Positions 5,069-5,835 of a stretch of DNA of 5,835 bases are shown here, piece by piece. Position 1 is the first letter of the stretch, and each line of letters begins with the position of its first letter. The translations under genes were made by a program, and so were the position numbers. The notes under the pieces are model-generated. The model was not told the DNA's origin. It saw only the letters and a program-made list of their open reading frames with translations, and searched no databases. Origin of the DNA: Azoarcus sp. (GTDB lineage Bacteria > Pseudomonadota > Gammaproteobacteria > Burkholderiales > Rhodocyclaceae); assembly GCA_031285365.1 (NCBI GenBank), contig JAITWP010000007.1:1-5835 (forward strand), given 5' to 3'.

Positions 5069-5835
5069 ATGGAACGAGACGAAACCAGCCGGCGACGGCT
5101 CGCCATCGATGACGGTGGCACCCAGCAGTGCGTGCGTGAGGGGGCCATATTGCTCAACTGCCTGGGCTGGTACCTGGAAAAACACTCCCGCTATCCGGTC
5201 CGCCATGGCAACCAGCTGACGCCTTACTATTCGGGCGAAGAAGTGTTCAGAGCGATCGCCCACTCGATCAAGAACGCCAAGAAAAGCGTGGATATGGTGC
5301 TGTGGGGGTTCGATCCGGCCCTGCCCCTCATCCGGCCCGATGGCTATGACAACGATCATATCGTCACCGTCGACAGACGGATTCTGCCCGATAAGTCGCT
5401 GCACTATTCCAACTGGCGCAAAAGCGACGCCCTCGGGCAGATCATTCTCGATGCGCTGGCGAATAATCCCGAGCTGAAAGTGCGGATGGTCATCTGGCAC
5501 CATCCGTTCAGTCTGATGCTGATGAAAAACGTGGTGGGGATGGGCTATGCGTTCGCGGAAAGCGACTGCCCGCGCAACGAAGTCAGCACCGGCTTCAATC
5601 CCCAACGCCTGCGCGACCCCACTGCCGTGTTCGACGATCCGCACCTGAGCGGTCTGCCGTTGCGCCCCCGGCACCCGGAGGCGGCGCTGTATTCCTCGCA
5701 ATGGTTTACCAAGGTACGCTGGGAGCCGTTCCCCGGCCGCGACCGGCTGGCCGTGGTGTTCCGGGACTTCGAGGGTATCGCGGCGCTCAACCGCGTCCTG
5801 TCGCACGAGCGCGTCCTTGCTTCCGTGGACAAGGC
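5069..5835 (+). CDS. Phospholipase-D-like protein, probable type VI lipase effector (N-terminal 255 codons, runs off right edge)
   Basis: Predicted lipid-cleaving effector delivered by the adjacent VgrG. The visible part has a polar N-terminus (MERDETSRRRLAIDDGGTQQ) with no signal peptide, membrane segment or PAAR domain. Then comes the start of a PLD fold: YYSGEEVFRAIAHSIKNAKK (53-72), SVDMVLWGFDP (73-83) and DALGQIILDALANNPELKVR followed by MVIWHH. This order (strand, WGFDP, helix, hydrophobic strand) matches the N-terminal part of bacterial PLD proteins such as the Tle5 (PldA/PldB) type VI lipases. The catalytic HxKxxxxD motifs are not in the visible 255 residues and are expected to the right, after RLAVVFRDF and RVLSHERVLAS. 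The spacing from vgrG and a strong ribosome binding site suggest one operon. A non-secreted PLD enzyme is the alternative. An immunity gene would be expected downstream. Confidence 0.87.
   Translation, partial: MERDETSRRRLAIDDGGTQQCVREGAILLNCLGWYLEKHSRYPVRHGNQLTPYYSGEEVFRAIAHSIKNAKKSVDMVLWGFDPALPLIRPDGYDNDHIVTVDRRILPDKSLHYSNWRKSDALGQIILDALANNPELKVRMVIWHHPFSLMLMKNVVGMGYAFAESDCPRNEVSTGFNPQRLRDPTAVFDDPHLSGLPLRPRHPEAALYSSQWFTKVRWEPFPGRDRLAVVFRDFEGIAALNRVLSHERVLASVDK

Noticed and set aside
5054..5806. Minus-strand 250-residue ORF opposite the PLD gene
   Set aside because: The plus strand encodes recognisable PLD features (WGFDP and surrounding pattern) and has a good ribosome binding site, so the minus reading is a shadow.

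Overview
The window holds two unrelated gene blocks separated by a poorly coding stretch. The protein families (an EmrA-type periplasmic adaptor and type VI secretion components) and the moderate-to-high G+C of the coding parts point to a Gram-negative proteobacterium, most likely beta- or gammaproteobacterial. The sequence does not allow a genus call.

Left block (1-1267, minus strand): a multidrug-efflux locus in the order marR -> emrA. A MarR-family regulator (1267-815) is followed after a short spacer by the first 209 codons of an EmrA/HlyD-family membrane fusion protein (627 to the left edge). The regulator carries an apparent frameshift. Its N-terminal and winged-helix part is intact, but the conserved-looking C-terminal helices are encoded in another frame, ending at 811 instead of 815. 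If this is not a sequencing error, the repressor has lost its normal dimerisation tail.

Middle (1268-2305): mostly intergenic. It contains an AT-rich imperfect palindrome in front of marR (candidate autoregulatory operator), several stem-loops including a perfect 8-bp hairpin with a GNRA-type loop, a possible 108-residue unknown protein (1788-2114), and a possible 32-residue ORF (1708-1806) overlapping its start.

Right block (2306-5835, plus strand): a type VI secretion vgrG-effector module. A complete 900-residue VgrG has a gp27-like part, a gp5-like OB fold, a DUF2345-type beta-helical stalk and a roughly 130-residue C-terminal extension. The next gene, 60 nt downstream, starts a phospholipase-D-like protein (5069 to the right edge, truncated before its expected HKD motif). 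The close spacing, the VgrG extension and the lack of a separate adaptor gene between them suggest that the phospholipase is the cargo of this VgrG, probably an antibacterial or anti-eukaryotic lipase resembling the Tle5 class. Immunity genes, if present, lie beyond the right edge.
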